Source of the DNA: Candidatus Methanomethylophilaceae archaeon
Lineage (GTDB): Archaea; Thermoplasmatota; Thermoplasmata; Methanomassiliicoccales; Methanomethylophilaceae
DNA: 64,000 nt
NCBI GenBank assembly: GCA_944320485.1
Contig: CALUHQ010000050.1
Location: 24,013-88,012 of the forward strand
Reading direction: 5' to 3'
This document shows, piece by piece, positions 1-9,222 of this stretch; positions within the stretch are counted from its first letter, which is position 1; every line of letters begins with the position of its first letter. The position numbers and the translations under genes were made by a program. A model generated the notes under the pieces. The model saw only the letters and a program-made list of their open reading frames with translations, was not told the DNA's origin and did not search any database.

Positions 1-125
1 GGGCGGGCGCGGACACTACCTCTTGGGGTCGCTTCCACCGGAACCACCGGATACTCACATCATGGTCCGCCCCCCATACCAGGGCCTGTACATCTGCTCC
101 CCTCGGGTCCCCATCCAACACAACC

Positions 126-662
126 ATGAATCCATTGGTCGACGAATACAGGACGGGGGCTCTCGCCAGAACACTGCTGCTTCTCCACGGTCCAGCCCGC
201 AGGCGGACCCTGTGCTCCATGATGTACCTCGCCGACGCCGACCACTACGAGCTGTACGAGCTTGAGATCTCCTGGACCCCCTGCATAATGACCGAGGACG
301 GCCCCGAACCCCTCGGATTCGAGGACGTCATCGCGATCAGACAACTCGGGATCAGGAGAGACGGGGACATCCTGTCGGCAGACAGCGGGTCCTACAGCCC
401 AGCGGTCCTGATCGGGAGGGATGGGGACACCATGTGGGCTGACCGTAGGTTCCTCAACCCGGAGGCCTTCGGCGACAGCGAGATGCGGGTCATCTTCAGG
501 GTCGCGGACCTCGCCAAGGAGCTGGGGGAGGACGGGTTCACGGACTTCGTCATGGGCGACACGCCCATCAGGATCGCCGAGACGGGCAAGCGGATCGACC
601 TCGACACCGTGTTCTACCGCGACGATGACAGGTCCGTGAGAGAATACGACGAAGACCGATGA
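126..662 (+). CDS. hypothetical protein, weakly Panacea/SocA-like
   Basis: A 178-aa protein with strong GC third-position bias, so probably a real gene. Residues about 10-60 (a hydrophobic helix, then 'MMYLADADHYELYELEISW') resemble the start of the Panacea/SocA antitoxin-like fold, where a 'LLYLADxEHY' helix is typical; this is a weak visual match. The rest is acidic and mixed alpha/beta. No ribosome site precedes the ATG, and the frame stays open to the window edge, so the true start may lie upstream of base 1. Function unknown. Confidence 0.6.
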   Translation: MNPLVDEYRTGALARTLLLLHGPARRRTLCSMMYLADADHYELYELEISWTPCIMTEDGPEPLGFEDVIAIRQLGIRRDGDILSADSGSYSPAVLIGRDGDTMWADRRFLNPEAFGDSEMRVIFRVADLAKELGEDGFTDFVMGDTPIRIAETGKRIDLDTVFYRDDDRSVREYDEDR

Positions 663-743
663 CAGACTGGTTCCCATAATGTATGCCGGCGTCCGGAACC
701 GATCCGAACGCCGGAGTGGGTTTGACAATATCTGAACCGGGAC

Positions 744-1091
744 TCAATCGATGATCCTGAAACCGTCCTCGGGCGCGTCCTCCCTAGGCTTCACGGCGCC
801 CAACTGTTTGCCGAGCCAGACATAGATGTTCTTCGCGGCGGCCTCCGAGAGGGCGAACCTCCCCACGATGTCCCTCTGGTACGTCAGGCCGTCCTCGGTG
901 CAGGCGACACGGTCGCCGAGCCTGTTCGCATCGTCGAGCATGTACACCTCCTCAGTGAGGGGCTTGGGGCACTCCTGGTAGATGTTCAGGATGAAATCCC
1001 CCGTGCTTCCGCGCCCGCCGTAGAGGCCGTCGGCGTGGATCACGGGCATGTTCTCGGGCTGTCTGTATTCGAAGCGGATCTTCCTACCCAT
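744..1091 (-). CDS. DUF3467-like small protein
   Basis: A 115-aa protein. The N-terminal 'YRQPENMPVIHADGLYGG' and the following glycine, GDFILN and acidic segment, then a C-terminal 'GRFALSEAAAKNIYVWLGKQL', match the layout of DUF3467-type proteins of archaea and bacteria (a 'DGxYGG…GDxxLxFY' strand pair, then a helix that starts with a residue string like LSxxxAKxI). Biochemical role unknown. It faces away from the 1219-1434 gene and shares the divergent promoter module at 1134-1167. Confidence 0.7.
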   Translation of the reverse strand: MGRKIRFEYRQPENMPVIHADGLYGGRGSTGDFILNIYQECPKPLTEEVYMLDDANRLGDRVACTEDGLTYQRDIVGRFALSEAAAKNIYVWLGKQLGAVKPREDAPEDGFRIID

Positions 1092-1133
1092 GTCTGGGTG
1101 AACATTCCAGGGGGACTAGGAACGCGGTCGTGC

Positions 1134-1167
1134 GTAGTAATACTGCAAACCGACGCCGTTTATAAAC
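1134..1167. promoter_or_regulatory. promoter module copy A (divergent)
   Basis: The sequence GTAGTAATACTGCAAACCGA followed by CGCCGTTTATAAAC. It contains a near-palindromic TATA box (GTTTATAAAC) next to a box (AATACTGCAAACCGA) that recurs at four other gene-cluster heads in the window. It lies between the divergent genes 744-1091 and 1219-1434. Distances suit transcription in both directions. Confidence 0.5.
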
Positions 1168-1218
1168 AATTAAAGGGAGTAGCAAATGTCTGGCAGCCTG
1201 CCGGACAGAGGCGAAACC

Positions 1219-1434
1219 ATGATGGACAAGATTACTCTCGAGAAAGCGAAGACGATCGCGAACAAGAAGGGCCTGAAACCTGGCAGGGTCAAGGGGCTGA
1301 CCACGCTGCAGTTCACCAAAGGCACCTCGTCCAAGGTCGAGGTCATCACATGGGACGAGTTCGAGAAGGGACTCGCCGCGAAGAAACTGGCCGTCTACGA
1401 GGCGAACGGCTGGATGAAGCTCATGAGGGCCTGA
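1219..1434 (+). CDS. small basic protein of unknown function
   Basis: A 71-aa lysine-rich protein (start ATG ATG GAC) with a pattern of helix, then 'KGLTTLQFTKGTSSKVEVITW', then helix. ATG at 1219 follows a weak GAGGCG; an in-frame ATG at 1186 lies only about 24 nt from the TATA centre and would be leaderless. No family recognised. A GTCCGAGGGGAC hairpin follows the gene. Confidence 0.6.
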   Translation: MMDKITLEKAKTIANKKGLKPGRVKGLTTLQFTKGTSSKVEVITWDEFEKGLAAKKLAVYEANGWMKLMRA

Positions 1435-1842
1435 ACCGACTTACCCGTCCGAGGGGACGGGGATCCCCTACTAAACATCGTCCAAAGGCGAAGGATCGAT
1501 CCGCGGTCGACACGTCTGGTCACGGACTAATCCTCGATTTGAAGACCCTTGAATACCATCCCATCGATGGCATTCCAAGGAGTGAGATTCCGGGTTCGTC
1601 CCGGTCATGACGGTATGATGTAAACTGATACATCACCGTCATCGGTGACTTCTGTCACAACAAGGTACCCGCCTTCGGATTCGACAGCACAGTACATTTC
1701 TCACCTCCTCGCCACTGGGGGATTCTGGACTCTGAAACCTTCGGCCCCCCGTGGTGCTTCCTTGGTTTTTCACTCCAAAATCATCATTTTACAAACCACA
1801 GGATTCGTGAATCAGATATACTGCGAAACACATGAACCATCA
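1435..1842. other. intergenic stretch with short hairpins
   Basis: No convincing gene. It holds a CCGTCC-GAGG-GGACGG hairpin (about 1447-1462, a likely terminator for the upstream gene), a CACCG-TCAT-CGGTG hairpin near 1633-1646, and a TATA-like GATATA near 1815 that would place a transcript start close to the ATG at 1843. The frame of the next gene is open back to 1645, but its composition there is unlike the gene. Confidence 0.4.
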
Positions 1843-2925
1843 ATGGAACACGAGGGCCCGTTCTACAAATCGGAAAGACTCGACATACGTTACTCTGGGG
1901 AAAGATTCAGCAACATGTCGATGCCGTTGAACATGCTGGGTGATCTGACCATCATCAACGACATGATTCTGGAACTCGCATCGGAGATTTACAAAAAGGA
2001 GCATGGGGCTCGCAGGGTACCCAAACATTTCAAGGAGAACCATGAGCTCACTCTCAGTTCCATAACCAAAGGTTCGACGGTTCTAGGGATCACAATGAGC
2101 GAGCGTCTGGCCCAGCAGAGGTTCGAACCAACCGACGAGATGGCCAGTGTCGAGAGTGCGATCTCCGAGATTGTGAACTATATCGGAACAGGAAGCTCGG
2201 ACTACGAATCCATCATAATACCCCGTCTGAAATCGTTGGGTTCGATGCTCAAGGACGAGGAAGATATGACGTTCAGATACATGGGGAAAACCGCATCATA
2301 CAATCAGAACGTCAGAAAGAACCTCTTGGGTGAGAAGAGCGGCTATCAGACGTACGATACTTTGTACGGAAAGGTGACCGAGGTAGATACCGAGAAAAGA
2401 AGCTTCAAGGTCTCGACTGTTCCCGAAAATGGCAAGAGAATCGACTTCAATCTCAAGAACATCCAAGACACGAGTCAGAAAGCCGAATTCGGAAATCTGT
2501 TGCAGAAAAACGTCATGATAACAGGTTCTTTCATGGTCAAAGGCAACAGCATGGAGAACGAATCAGTCGATTCAATTCTCATCCTTGACGATCTGGATGT
2601 GGACTACAGACTCCGTGAGCTTCTTGATCTCAAACCCGGTTGGGGCGAAAGAGGCGATGAACCGCCGTTGAACCACGACGGGGTCGAATCGCTGATCTCC
2701 AAGTATGACGAGTTCGGATCCGATCTCAGACTTCCACGTATATATCCCACCCCAAACGGAAACCTTCAATTCGAGTGGGACTCAGAGGGTCTGATGGAGA
2801 TGGAACTTGACCTGTCCACTCTGAAAGGCACCATTTTCATCGAGGATGACGAGTTCACCGTCAACTTGGATTCCGGAGAAGGCTGGATCGAACTCATCGG
2901 GAAGGTCGGGACCGATGTTGAATGA
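1843..2925 (+). CDS. hypothetical protein, first of a coupled pair
   Basis: A 360-aa acidic protein. Residues 1-45 form a mixed segment with a repeated 'NMSMPLNMLGDL' helix. The middle (about 150-260) looks like beta strands with 'YGKVTEVDTEKRSFKV', reminiscent of a small barrel. The C-terminal 80 residues have 'YPTPNGNLQFEWDSEGLMEM' and strands, a layout seen in uncharacterised paired genes of bacteria. The start is chosen because composition changes there and a TATA-like element sits 28 nt upstream. Its last 11 bases overlap the next gene, so the two are translationally coupled. Function unknown; a toxin-antitoxin-like pair is possible but unproven. Confidence 0.75.
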   Translation: MEHEGPFYKSERLDIRYSGERFSNMSMPLNMLGDLTIINDMILELASEIYKKEHGARRVPKHFKENHELTLSSITKGSTVLGITMSERLAQQRFEPTDEMASVESAISEIVNYIGTGSSDYESIIIPRLKSLGSMLKDEEDMTFRYMGKTASYNQNVRKNLLGEKSGYQTYDTLYGKVTEVDTEKRSFKVSTVPENGKRIDFNLKNIQDTSQKAEFGNLLQKNVMITGSFMVKGNSMENESVDSILILDDLDVDYRLRELLDLKPGWGERGDEPPLNHDGVESLISKYDEFGSDLRLPRIYPTPNGNLQFEWDSEGLMEMELDLSTLKGTIFIEDDEFTVNLDSGEGWIELIGKVGTDVE

Positions 2926-3283
2926 TGACAGCATCCTCCTGCTGAGGGTCGTCAACCCCGCCTGGGTTCAAGCCGATGAGGTTACCTCCCAGGTCTTCGT
3001 TCCGTACGATGGGAATCCGATCTCGGTTTTCGACGGCAGCATGATCTCTCCGGAAGAGGCATTCGAAAGATTCTCCGAGAATCATGATGCTTATGGCGTC
3101 ATCGGAATCTCCGTAGGTGAGGCCAAATCATTAGGTGTGGAAGTCATCGAGGATCGCACCCCTTACCCCGAACACATCTCGCTGAAATTCCCAGAACTGA
3201 GCAGGAATGCCCAGAAGAAGCTGTCCCGCAAGCTCAGGGACGTCGCCATGTCGCGTGGATGGCTTCACAAAGGATTGATCTGA
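2915..3283 (+). CDS. hypothetical protein, second of a coupled pair
   Basis: A 122-aa protein starting inside the end of the preceding gene. It begins with 'LLLRVVNPAWVQADEVTSQV', then an acidic middle and a basic C-terminal helix (KKLSRKLRDVAMSRGW). The N-terminal 'R…NP.W……….S..F.P' pattern resembles small proteins that sit beside the same kind of partner elsewhere, and may need the partner for folding. No signal peptide or membrane segment. It converges on the leftward operon ending at 3453. Confidence 0.7.
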   Translation: MLNDDSILLLRVVNPAWVQADEVTSQVFVPYDGNPISVFDGSMISPEEAFERFSENHDAYGVIGISVGEAKSLGVEVIEDRTPYPEHISLKFPELSRNAQKKLSRKLRDVAMSRGWLHKGLI

Positions 3284-3409
3284 GAAACCGATTAGACATT
3301 CGACATCACGCAGTCGCAGGAACAACCAAGCCATCAGCAGAATGTAGCGTTCGTGAGGTATGTTTCGTCCATCCGCTAAAGAGATGTTAGCCCAGACATA
3401 CGGATAATC

Positions 3410-3426
3410 GCCGGGCGGGACCCGGC
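3410..3426. terminator. GC-rich hairpin between convergent genes
   Basis: GCCGGG-CGGGA-CCCGGC, a 6-bp stem between the rightward gene ending at 3283 and the leftward operon ending at 3453. Position suggests a bidirectional terminator; there is no clear T-run. Confidence 0.4.
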
Positions 3427-3452
3427 TAAATAGTTTCCATCGGTTCGGCGCG

Positions 3453-3809
3453 TCAGAGGCGGATGCCTTCCTTCCCGTCGAACTCGATGTAGATCCTGTC
3501 GAGGAACCCGTCGGCGGTGAGGCCGTCGGGGATCTCCACGGTCACGGTCTGGCTCCACTCGCCCTTCGGGGCGGTCCACTCGGACACGCCCATCAGGGCC
3601 GTGGAAAGCTGCTCGTTGTCGCACCACATCGTGACGGTAGCGGCATCGTCGAGGTTGGCCGTGACTGTGAAGGTCACCGTCCCAAGGACCTCTACGGCAT
3701 CGTCGGCCTCGATGGTGTACTCGACCCTGGACTCGTGGTCCAGATAGATCACGCCCACCACGACCACGGCGATGACCGCTATGACCACAATCGCAATCTT
3801 CCCGTTCAA
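3453..3809 (-). CDS. membrane-anchored extracytoplasmic protein
   Basis: A 118-aa protein with an uncleaved N-terminal helix (residues 4-23, 'IAIVVIAVIAVVVVGVIYL') followed by a beta-rich domain of about 90 residues with 'VLGTVTFTVTANLDDAATV', an Ig-like pattern. Probably anchored in the membrane with the domain outside. Last gene of the operon 8379-3453, 10 bp after its neighbour. No known family. Confidence 0.75.
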   Translation of the reverse strand: MNGKIAIVVIAVIAVVVVGVIYLDHESRVEYTIEADDAVEVLGTVTFTVTANLDDAATVTMWCDNEQLSTALMGVSEWTAPKGEWSQTVTVEIPDGLTADGFLDRIYIEFDGKEGIRL

Positions 3810-3819
3810 TTAATGCACC

Positions 3820-4122
3820 TCACAACGAAGACCCCAGCTCGTTCAGGATGTATCCGCTCAGAATCAGGAAAGGTATGGCCAACACGATCAGCATTATCAC
3901 GCAGACGCGAGTGAGATCAGCGCGACCGATTACCAGACTGACGATACCGCCTAGAACAAGCAATACTAGGGTAATTTCCGGATAGAACAGAAATCCCGCG
4001 ATGGAAGCGCACACGATAGCCCCTATGAGTCTTCCCGTGAAGAGGAATACCAAGGTTAGAATCGCGGGTATCGCAACCAACACCAGCATCGCAGATCCAA
4101 GTATGGCTAGCATCTCTAGCAA
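3820..4122 (-). CDS. small integral membrane protein (about 4 TM)
   Basis: A 100-aa, almost wholly hydrophobic protein with helices at about 5-27, 30-45, 48-65 and 76-95. No charged catalytic motif is visible. It sits between two other small membrane proteins of the operon behind the beta-helix surface protein, and may help assemble or anchor it (inference). Confidence 0.7.
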   Translation of the reverse strand: MLEMLAILGSAMLVLVAIPAILTLVFLFTGRLIGAIVCASIAGFLFYPEITLVLLVLGGIVSLVIGRADLTRVCVIMLIVLAIPFLILSGYILNELGSSL

Positions 4123-4125
4123 TTC

Positions 4126-4443
4126 TTACCACCCCAGACAGATGGTCCCCGCCGCCAGCGCCAGACAGACCAGCACATGGAACAGCGCCCTCTTCCAGGC
4201 GTAGATGTAGCCCACGAAGAGGGACGCCGCCAGGATGACGGCGGGTCCGATGTCGACGAACCTGTCCCACCCTCTGAGGATCGTGTCCTCAACGAGGGGG
4301 GACAGCGCGGTGTCGCAGAACACCGCGACCGCGATCGCCCCTACGAGGGATGCCGCCATGAGAAGCGGTATGTGGTTCCAAGCGCAGATGTAGCTCATCG
4401 CGAAGAGGGCTATCAGCGCGATGGAAGCGACCGCGACATCCAT
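4126..4443 (-). CDS. small integral membrane protein (about 4 TM)
   Basis: A 105-aa protein with two similar halves: a helix followed by 'SYICAWNHIPLLMAA' and a helix followed by 'GYIYAWKRALFHVLV'. The repeated Y-I-x-A-W motif suggests an internal duplication of a two-helix hairpin. Three bases separate it from the next gene. Function unknown. Confidence 0.72.
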   Translation of the reverse strand: MDVAVASIALIALFAMSYICAWNHIPLLMAASLVGAIAVAVFCDTALSPLVEDTILRGWDRFVDIGPAVILAASLFVGYIYAWKRALFHVLVCLALAAGTICLGW

Positions 4444-4452
4444 CGTTCCACC

Positions 4453-7400
4453 TCAGAGGAACCTCGTGACGAGGATGACGATCATGACGATCATGACGAT
4501 AGCGATCAGGACGTATCTCCAATCGATGTCCCACCCGTCGTCGGGCTCATCCACCTGAGCTTCCACGACTGTGATCGTGAAGTCGGTGGTCACAGGTTCT
4601 GTATTGCTGTCAAGACCGATGGTCAGGGTAATCTCGTAGATTCCGGTCTCCATGGGGGCCCCCTTCAGAATATGTCCATCAAAAGTCAACCAGCCCTCGG
4701 CTCCATGGATTCCGGTGATCACGGCGTCGACAGGGTGGATTCCCAGCGGAATGGAATACGTCTCTCCGACGATCCACGTCATGTTGGGAACGAGCTCGAT
4801 GGACAGCGGTTCATCCTCCTTCTCCTGGGGTTCGTCTCCGGTTATTTCACCGGTAACGGCACCGTTGTTGATGGTGTAAACCACTCCGTCATTGTCAATC
4901 GGAGCAGAGACCGTGCCGTACACGTTCATCTTCCCCTTTACGATCATTCCCGTGGTTCCGCTGATCTCGGAATCCTTTCCAACAGTGAACGTCGAACCTT
5001 CGGAGACCGTCAGTTCGGATCCACCGAGGTCGAGATCCCCGACAGTCCTTCCGTTCCCATCGATGACCATGGCTCCGCTAACGACAGAACCAGACATCAC
5101 GACAGAACCCAGACTGAGTGTGAATGCATCCTCACCCGGAACGACATCCGTGAGGACGATGGAATCCATCATGTTGCTTCCGAAATAGACCTTCCCTTCG
5201 ACGGAACCATCACTGTGGATCTCGAGAGAACCGTTGACGGTCATCGTTTCGGTCTCAGGGATCAGAAGGGCGCCATTGAAGGTGACTGCCATACGACCGT
5301 TGACGACGAGGTCTCCTGCAACAGTGAACACGTTGTCGGCGGAAGCGGCATCCCAGAGGACGATGTCCGTGATGTCGGAGATGTCTATGCCACCCTCGGA
5401 ACCGATGGTGACATCCTCCATAGCGTTGAACAGGACCTTGTTAGTCCTAGAACAGTCGATGAAGGTGAACCCGTCGATCTCCAGGTCTGTGTTTCCATCG
5501 ACGTCCGCGCTGAGCGGGCACGCATCGTTGCCGTTGAAATCGAAGGTCACATCGCTGATGATGATGGATCCAGTCTCGGGCATCTGGTTGACGTAGATAC
5601 CGCGGTCGGCGACCGCGTCGGCGCCGTCGATGAGAATAGTGACACCGTATACGGACGCGGAACCCGCGAGTCCGGTCTCGAAGTTGATCGCACCGCCGTT
5701 GGATGCGACGTCGGAGATGTCCAGCGTCACGCCACTCACGCTTCCAGAGCCGATTATACTGATCAGGTTCACGGTGCCTTCCGCGGAGACGATGGTTCCG
5801 CTTCCCGTGATCGAACCGCCGGTGACATTGATGGCCAAGGTCGTGAGCGTCCCGTCCCCGACGGTGTCGGTGACGTTCAGTTCACCGGCGACCGTGATGG
5901 TGCCGAGAACCATGTCGTATCCGTTCAGGTCGATGGTCAGACCGGAGTCCGCGGGGATCGTCAGGGTCACGTCGGCTGTGTCGGGGATGTTGGCCGTCAG
6001 GGTGAGGGTGTCGCCGTCTGCGGTGGCGAAGTCCCCTGCGATGTTGATCAGTACGAGGGCGTCCTCGACGGATGCGAAGGGGATGCCCGCGATGACCAGG
6101 GCGGGGGCATCGGTGTCTGCGACAACGATGTGGTATCCCACGTATTCGTAGCACGCCATACCCTCAGCGAGGAACGATGACACGTCGGACGAGAATATTC
6201 CGCCCTCGACGACGACCTTCTGGCCGTCTACGGCGGGGCCGTCCCCGAGGTTGATGATCATGCCCCCTCCGACGGAATCGGACACTGTGAAGTTCTTGTT
6301 GTAGGAGTCGATGAGCTCGCTGTCCAGGTCCCCGAGGGCCGTGTGGCCAGCCAGATCGAGGGACACGTTGTCCTTGTTGACCAGGATGTATGCGTCGAGA
6401 CTTACGTCATCCACGAGAACGACCTCGGCGCTGGCCGCGCTCCTGAGCGCGTCGTACAGGGAGGTCCAGTAGACGTTGCCGGTCCTCGCGACGGCGGCGG
6501 ACACGTCATCCGTTATAGCATACACCCCGTCATCCACCAGGCAGAGCACATCGTCGGCGAGATAGGGCGCAGGGGTCCTGGCGAACGACCCGCCGTTAAC
6601 GACGATGGATGCCACCTCGGGATTCAGGGTCACCGTGCGGTTGTCCCCGGAGGTGTCTGTGCCCCCGACGTAGGTGTTGATGGCGGAGCCAGAGTTGAAC
6701 TCGCCTCCTTCGATGATGATGCTCGGTGCGTTCTCCGCGGGGGACGCCACGGGAGCGTAGTTCCAGGCGTAGACCTGGGCGGCGAACGTTCCGTCGATGA
6801 TGGTAATCTGGGATGCGGGAGAATCGGGTTCGGTCAGTCCCACGACGATTCCGGAGAACATCCCATCGCGGATGGTCATGGTTCCCCAGTTCTGTACGGA
6901 GTATGCGGACTGCTTGCTGTTGACGAAGCTTCCGTCGTGGATCTCCACGGTCCCTGTCTCCTCGTTCTTCAGCACGATGTCGAGCCCTGCGTCGAAGGTC
7001 CCCCCGTTGACGGTCAGGGTACCGAAGTTGTCGATCATCGAGGACATCTGGGAAGGCGCGGACTTGCTGACCGTTGCACCAGCGGAGACGGTCATGGACC
7101 CGTTGTTCTGGATCACGTAGTAGGAGTTCCCGATGGCCTCGGCGGAGCGTGTGACGGTCCCGCCGTTCAGGTTCAGGGTACCGTCGTTGACGATGGCGGC
7201 CCTGCCGTTAGAGGTGTTGTCGATGATCCCTCCCCCGACTGAATCGGTGACGGTCAGAGAGGAACCCTCGGAGACGTGGATGGTGTCGAAGTCCCCTCCG
7301 TTGGCGATGGTGTTGCCGGCGAGGTCGATGGACATGTTGCCATCGACATTGATGGTCGAACCCACGGTCCAGTCGTTAGAGAGTGTGAAATCACCCGCTG

Positions 7401-8379
7401 TAACAGAGTAGACCCCGGTCCCCTCGGAGACGGTGCCCTCCATGACAAGCGCATCAACCGCGTCGGCGGACAGGGTGAAGACCAACAGGCCCTCGTTTCC
7501 GTCGACAGTCCCATTACGGTAAGCGACGGTGGCCCCGTTGGCCCCGGTGGAAACGGTGAGGTCGTAAGCCTGGGTGTAAGTCCTGGCTGTGCCGTCAGAG
7601 TTGGGACTGGATCCGATGACGATGTCAGCCATGGGGCTCTTTCCACCCTCTCCTGCGGTGATGTCGAACGTGCATCCGGAGATGGAGACGGAATCGATGG
7701 TTGCCGCTGTCGAGGTGAGGATGTCCGTGGAGGTGTCATCGGTTTCATCCGTTCCCCCGCGCTGGGTGATCTTGATGGGGGAGTTGCCGCCGGAGACGCC
7801 TGCGAACGCTGTGTCCTCGATGACAATCACAGCGTTCTGGATTCCGCAGAGGTTGATGTCGAAGGCATAGTCCCCAGAGTACCATGTCTGCTCGCTGGTA
7901 GCGTTGTCATTGAACGAACACCCTGTGACGTTCAGGCTCTGGATGTTGGTAAGGTATACGCCCTTGGATGTGTAGCCCGATATGGAGACGCCCTCCATGG
8001 TGAGATTCACTGGACGGACGTCGTCGTTCTGGTTCTGTCCGGTGACGGCCCTGGCCGTGGTGCCCTGGCCGTCCATGACGAGGTCTTTCAGAACCACTGT
8101 GTATGCTCCCTCGGAAGTCCCCTGGGCGTCGAGATTGATTGCCCCTCTTATCGTATGTCCCTGACCATCGATGATCAGGTCCTCCGTTATCGTAGGAGTC
8201 GTCGTCAGTACGTAGTCCGCGTCGAGGGTGATAATTCCACCCTCGGCGAGGGCCAGAAAATCCTCCGCCGCGATGTCCTGGTATGTCGCACCCTCCGCGT
8301 CGATGCCGGGTACGGCCACGACGAGCAGGGTTGCAACCAATGCCAGCGACAGCACGGTCGTTTTTCCGATAATGTTCAT
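4453..8379 (-). CDS. giant beta-helix surface protein, tail-anchored
   Basis: A 1308-aa protein. Signal peptide at about 1-30 ('VLSLALVATLLVVAVPGIDA'). Residues about 35-1170 are a right-handed beta-helix of the pectate-lyase/adhesin kind, with 'DLIIDGQGHTIRGAINLD' and many short strands ending in N-G-G or D-G ('LNLNGGTVTRS', 'LTVNGGTFDAG'). About 1200-1280 resembles a cadherin-like putative Ig domain (He_PIG) with 'GWLTFDGHILKGAPMETG'. A TM helix and short basic tail close the protein (about 1286-1308). It is probably displayed on the cell surface as an adhesin or glycan-binding fibre; no catalytic residues could be assigned. The ATG at 8379 is chosen because it starts the signal peptide; the frame is open further upstream. 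It heads an operon of three small membrane proteins. The leader between promoter and start holds two hairpins. Confidence 0.88.
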   Translation of the reverse strand: MNIIGKTTVLSLALVATLLVVAVPGIDAEGATYQDIAAEDFLALAEGGIITLDADYVLTTTPTITEDLIIDGQGHTIRGAINLDAQGTSEGAYTVVLKDLVMDGQGTTARAVTGQNQNDDVRPVNLTMEGVSISGYTSKGVYLTNIQSLNVTGCSFNDNATSEQTWYSGDYAFDINLCGIQNAVIVIEDTAFAGVSGGNSPIKITQRGGTDETDDTSTDILTSTAATIDSVSISGCTFDITAGEGGKSPMADIVIGSSPNSDGTARTYTQAYDLTVSTGANGATVAYRNGTVDGNEGLLVFTLSADAVDALVMEGTVSEGTGVYSVTAGDFTLSNDWTVGSTINVDGNMSIDLAGNTIANGGDFDTIHVSEGSSLTVTDSVGGGIIDNTSNGRAAIVNDGTLNLNGGTVTRSAEAIGNSYYVIQNNGSMTVSAGATVSKSAPSQMSSMIDNFGTLTVNGGTFDAGLDIVLKNEETGTVEIHDGSFVNSKQSAYSVQNWGTMTIRDGMFSGIVVGLTEPDSPASQITIIDGTFAAQVYAWNYAPVASPAENAPSIIIEGGEFNSGSAINTYVGGTDTSGDNRTVTLNPEVASIVVNGGSFARTPAPYLADDVLCLVDDGVYAITDDVSAAVARTGNVYWTSLYDALRSAASAEVVLVDDVSLDAYILVNKDNVSLDLAGHTALGDLDSELIDSYNKNFTVSDSVGGGMIINLGDGPAVDGQKVVVEGGIFSSDVSSFLAEGMACYEYVGYHIVVADTDAPALVIAGIPFASVEDALVLINIAGDFATADGDTLTLTANIPDTADVTLTIPADSGLTIDLNGYDMVLGTITVAGELNVTDTVGDGTLTTLAINVTGGSITGSGTIVSAEGTVNLISIIGSGSVSGVTLDISDVASNGGAINFETGLAGSASVYGVTILIDGADAVADRGIYVNQMPETGSIIISDVTFDFNGNDACPLSADVDGNTDLEIDGFTFIDCSRTNKVLFNAMEDVTIGSEGGIDISDITDIVLWDAASADNVFTVAGDLVVNGRMAVTFNGALLIPETETMTVNGSLEIHSDGSVEGKVYFGSNMMDSIVLTDVVPGEDAFTLSLGSVVMSGSVVSGAMVIDGNGRTVGDLDLGGSELTVSEGSTFTVGKDSEISGTTGMIVKGKMNVYGTVSAPIDNDGVVYTINNGAVTGEITGDEPQEKEDEPLSIELVPNMTWIVGETYSIPLGIHPVDAVITGIHGAEGWLTFDGHILKGAPMETGIYEITLTIGLDSNTEPVTTDFTITVVEAQVDEPDDGWDIDWRYVLIAIVMIVMIVILVTRFL

Positions 8380-8500
8380 GTTTTCAACTCCGAACGCGGC
8401 CGGGGATCGGTTCGGAGAACGTCCCCGACCGCCAGTCCACTGTCCGTGGACGGTTCGCATTCGGGTAGATGGGTTTTGAACGGGGACCTGGGAAGCGATT

Positions 8501-8534
8501 GAGTAATGATGCAAACCGATAACGCTTATAAAGG
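8501..8534. promoter_or_regulatory. promoter module copy B (divergent)
   Basis: GAGTAATGATGCAAACCGAT followed by AACGCTTATAAAGG. Shared box plus near-palindromic TATA, between the leftward surface operon (start 8379) and the rightward gene at 8560. Leftward transcripts would have a leader of about 125 nt containing a GTCCAC-TGTCC-GTGGAC hairpin. Confidence 0.5.
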
Positions 8535-8559
8535 CGGTCACAAAAGGTTATCTTAGCCC

Positions 8560-9222
8560 GTGGGCTCCACCCTGCTGAACATGGATGTCGGCATGGCGTG
8601 TGCTATTATCTCGGCGATCATAGTGGTCGTCGTCCCGATCGGTCGGTTCGCTGGTATACAAGGGCTAGGCAAACTGATCTTCCTCGACAGTCCGGTCGGC
8701 GCCCTGTCATTCGCGTTCTCGGCCTATCAGACGTTGGACAGCCTTCCGCTGGCCATGATATTCTCACTGGCGGCGGCAATAACCGTCGCCAGATACGTGT
8801 GGGAATGGCACAGCCTCCTCGCCCCGATAACCGTGGTCATGGTCTGGGTGGCTGTGATTCTCGGTGTCAATCTTCTGGATGTCGGAGAGTTCGTCGCATC
8901 CATCGAGTTCTACCCCGCTGTGAGGACACTGCTGATCACCGGAACCGTCCTCTCGATGATATTGGCCGCACTGTACGGCATCGGAGTCCTCTACGAGGGC
9001 GTGATCTCCCATCATCTGGAGCGCGGAAGACGCCGATCGAGGATGCCCGGCATCAAGCGTGTCGATTCCCACCAGCACATCATGTGCATGAACATGGAGA
9101 ACGTGAAAAGGAAAATTCCCGAGTCAGAGGCAGGGGCAACGCATCCGACAAGCCATGTCAGCATAATCAGCACGGTACCGTACTCCTCGCACCATACCTC
9201 CATCCATCCTTTGGTCAGATGA
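8560..9222 (+). CDS. multi-spanning membrane protein
   Basis: Up to 220 aa with hydrophobic helices at about 10-28, 38-55, 60-80, 87-104 and 120-145, then a basic segment 'HHLERGRRRSR'. After about residue 160 the sequence turns His/Ser/Thr-rich and runs antisense to the opposite gene 9012-9467, so the real C-terminus may be a frameshifted or eroded end. GTG at 8560 lies about 32 nt from the TATA centre; ATG at 8581 is an alternative. No family recognised. Confidence 0.5.
   Translation: MGSTLLNMDVGMACAIISAIIVVVVPIGRFAGIQGLGKLIFLDSPVGALSFAFSAYQTLDSLPLAMIFSLAAAITVARYVWEWHSLLAPITVVMVWVAVILGVNLLDVGEFVASIEFYPAVRTLLITGTVLSMILAALYGIGVLYEGVISHHLERGRRRSRMPGIKRVDSHQHIMCMNMENVKRKIPESEAGATHPTSHVSIISTVPYSSHHTSIHPLVR

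Noticed and set aside
1575..1605. T-arm-like sequence CCGGGTTCGTCCCGG
   Set aside because: The loop is 5 nt and no acceptor, D or anticodon stems fit around it, so not a tRNA.
4177..6180. A 667-aa open frame on the plus strand
   Set aside because: Antisense of the beta-helix surface gene; His/Asp/Gly-rich composition typical of the reverse of a high-GC gene, with no start signal.
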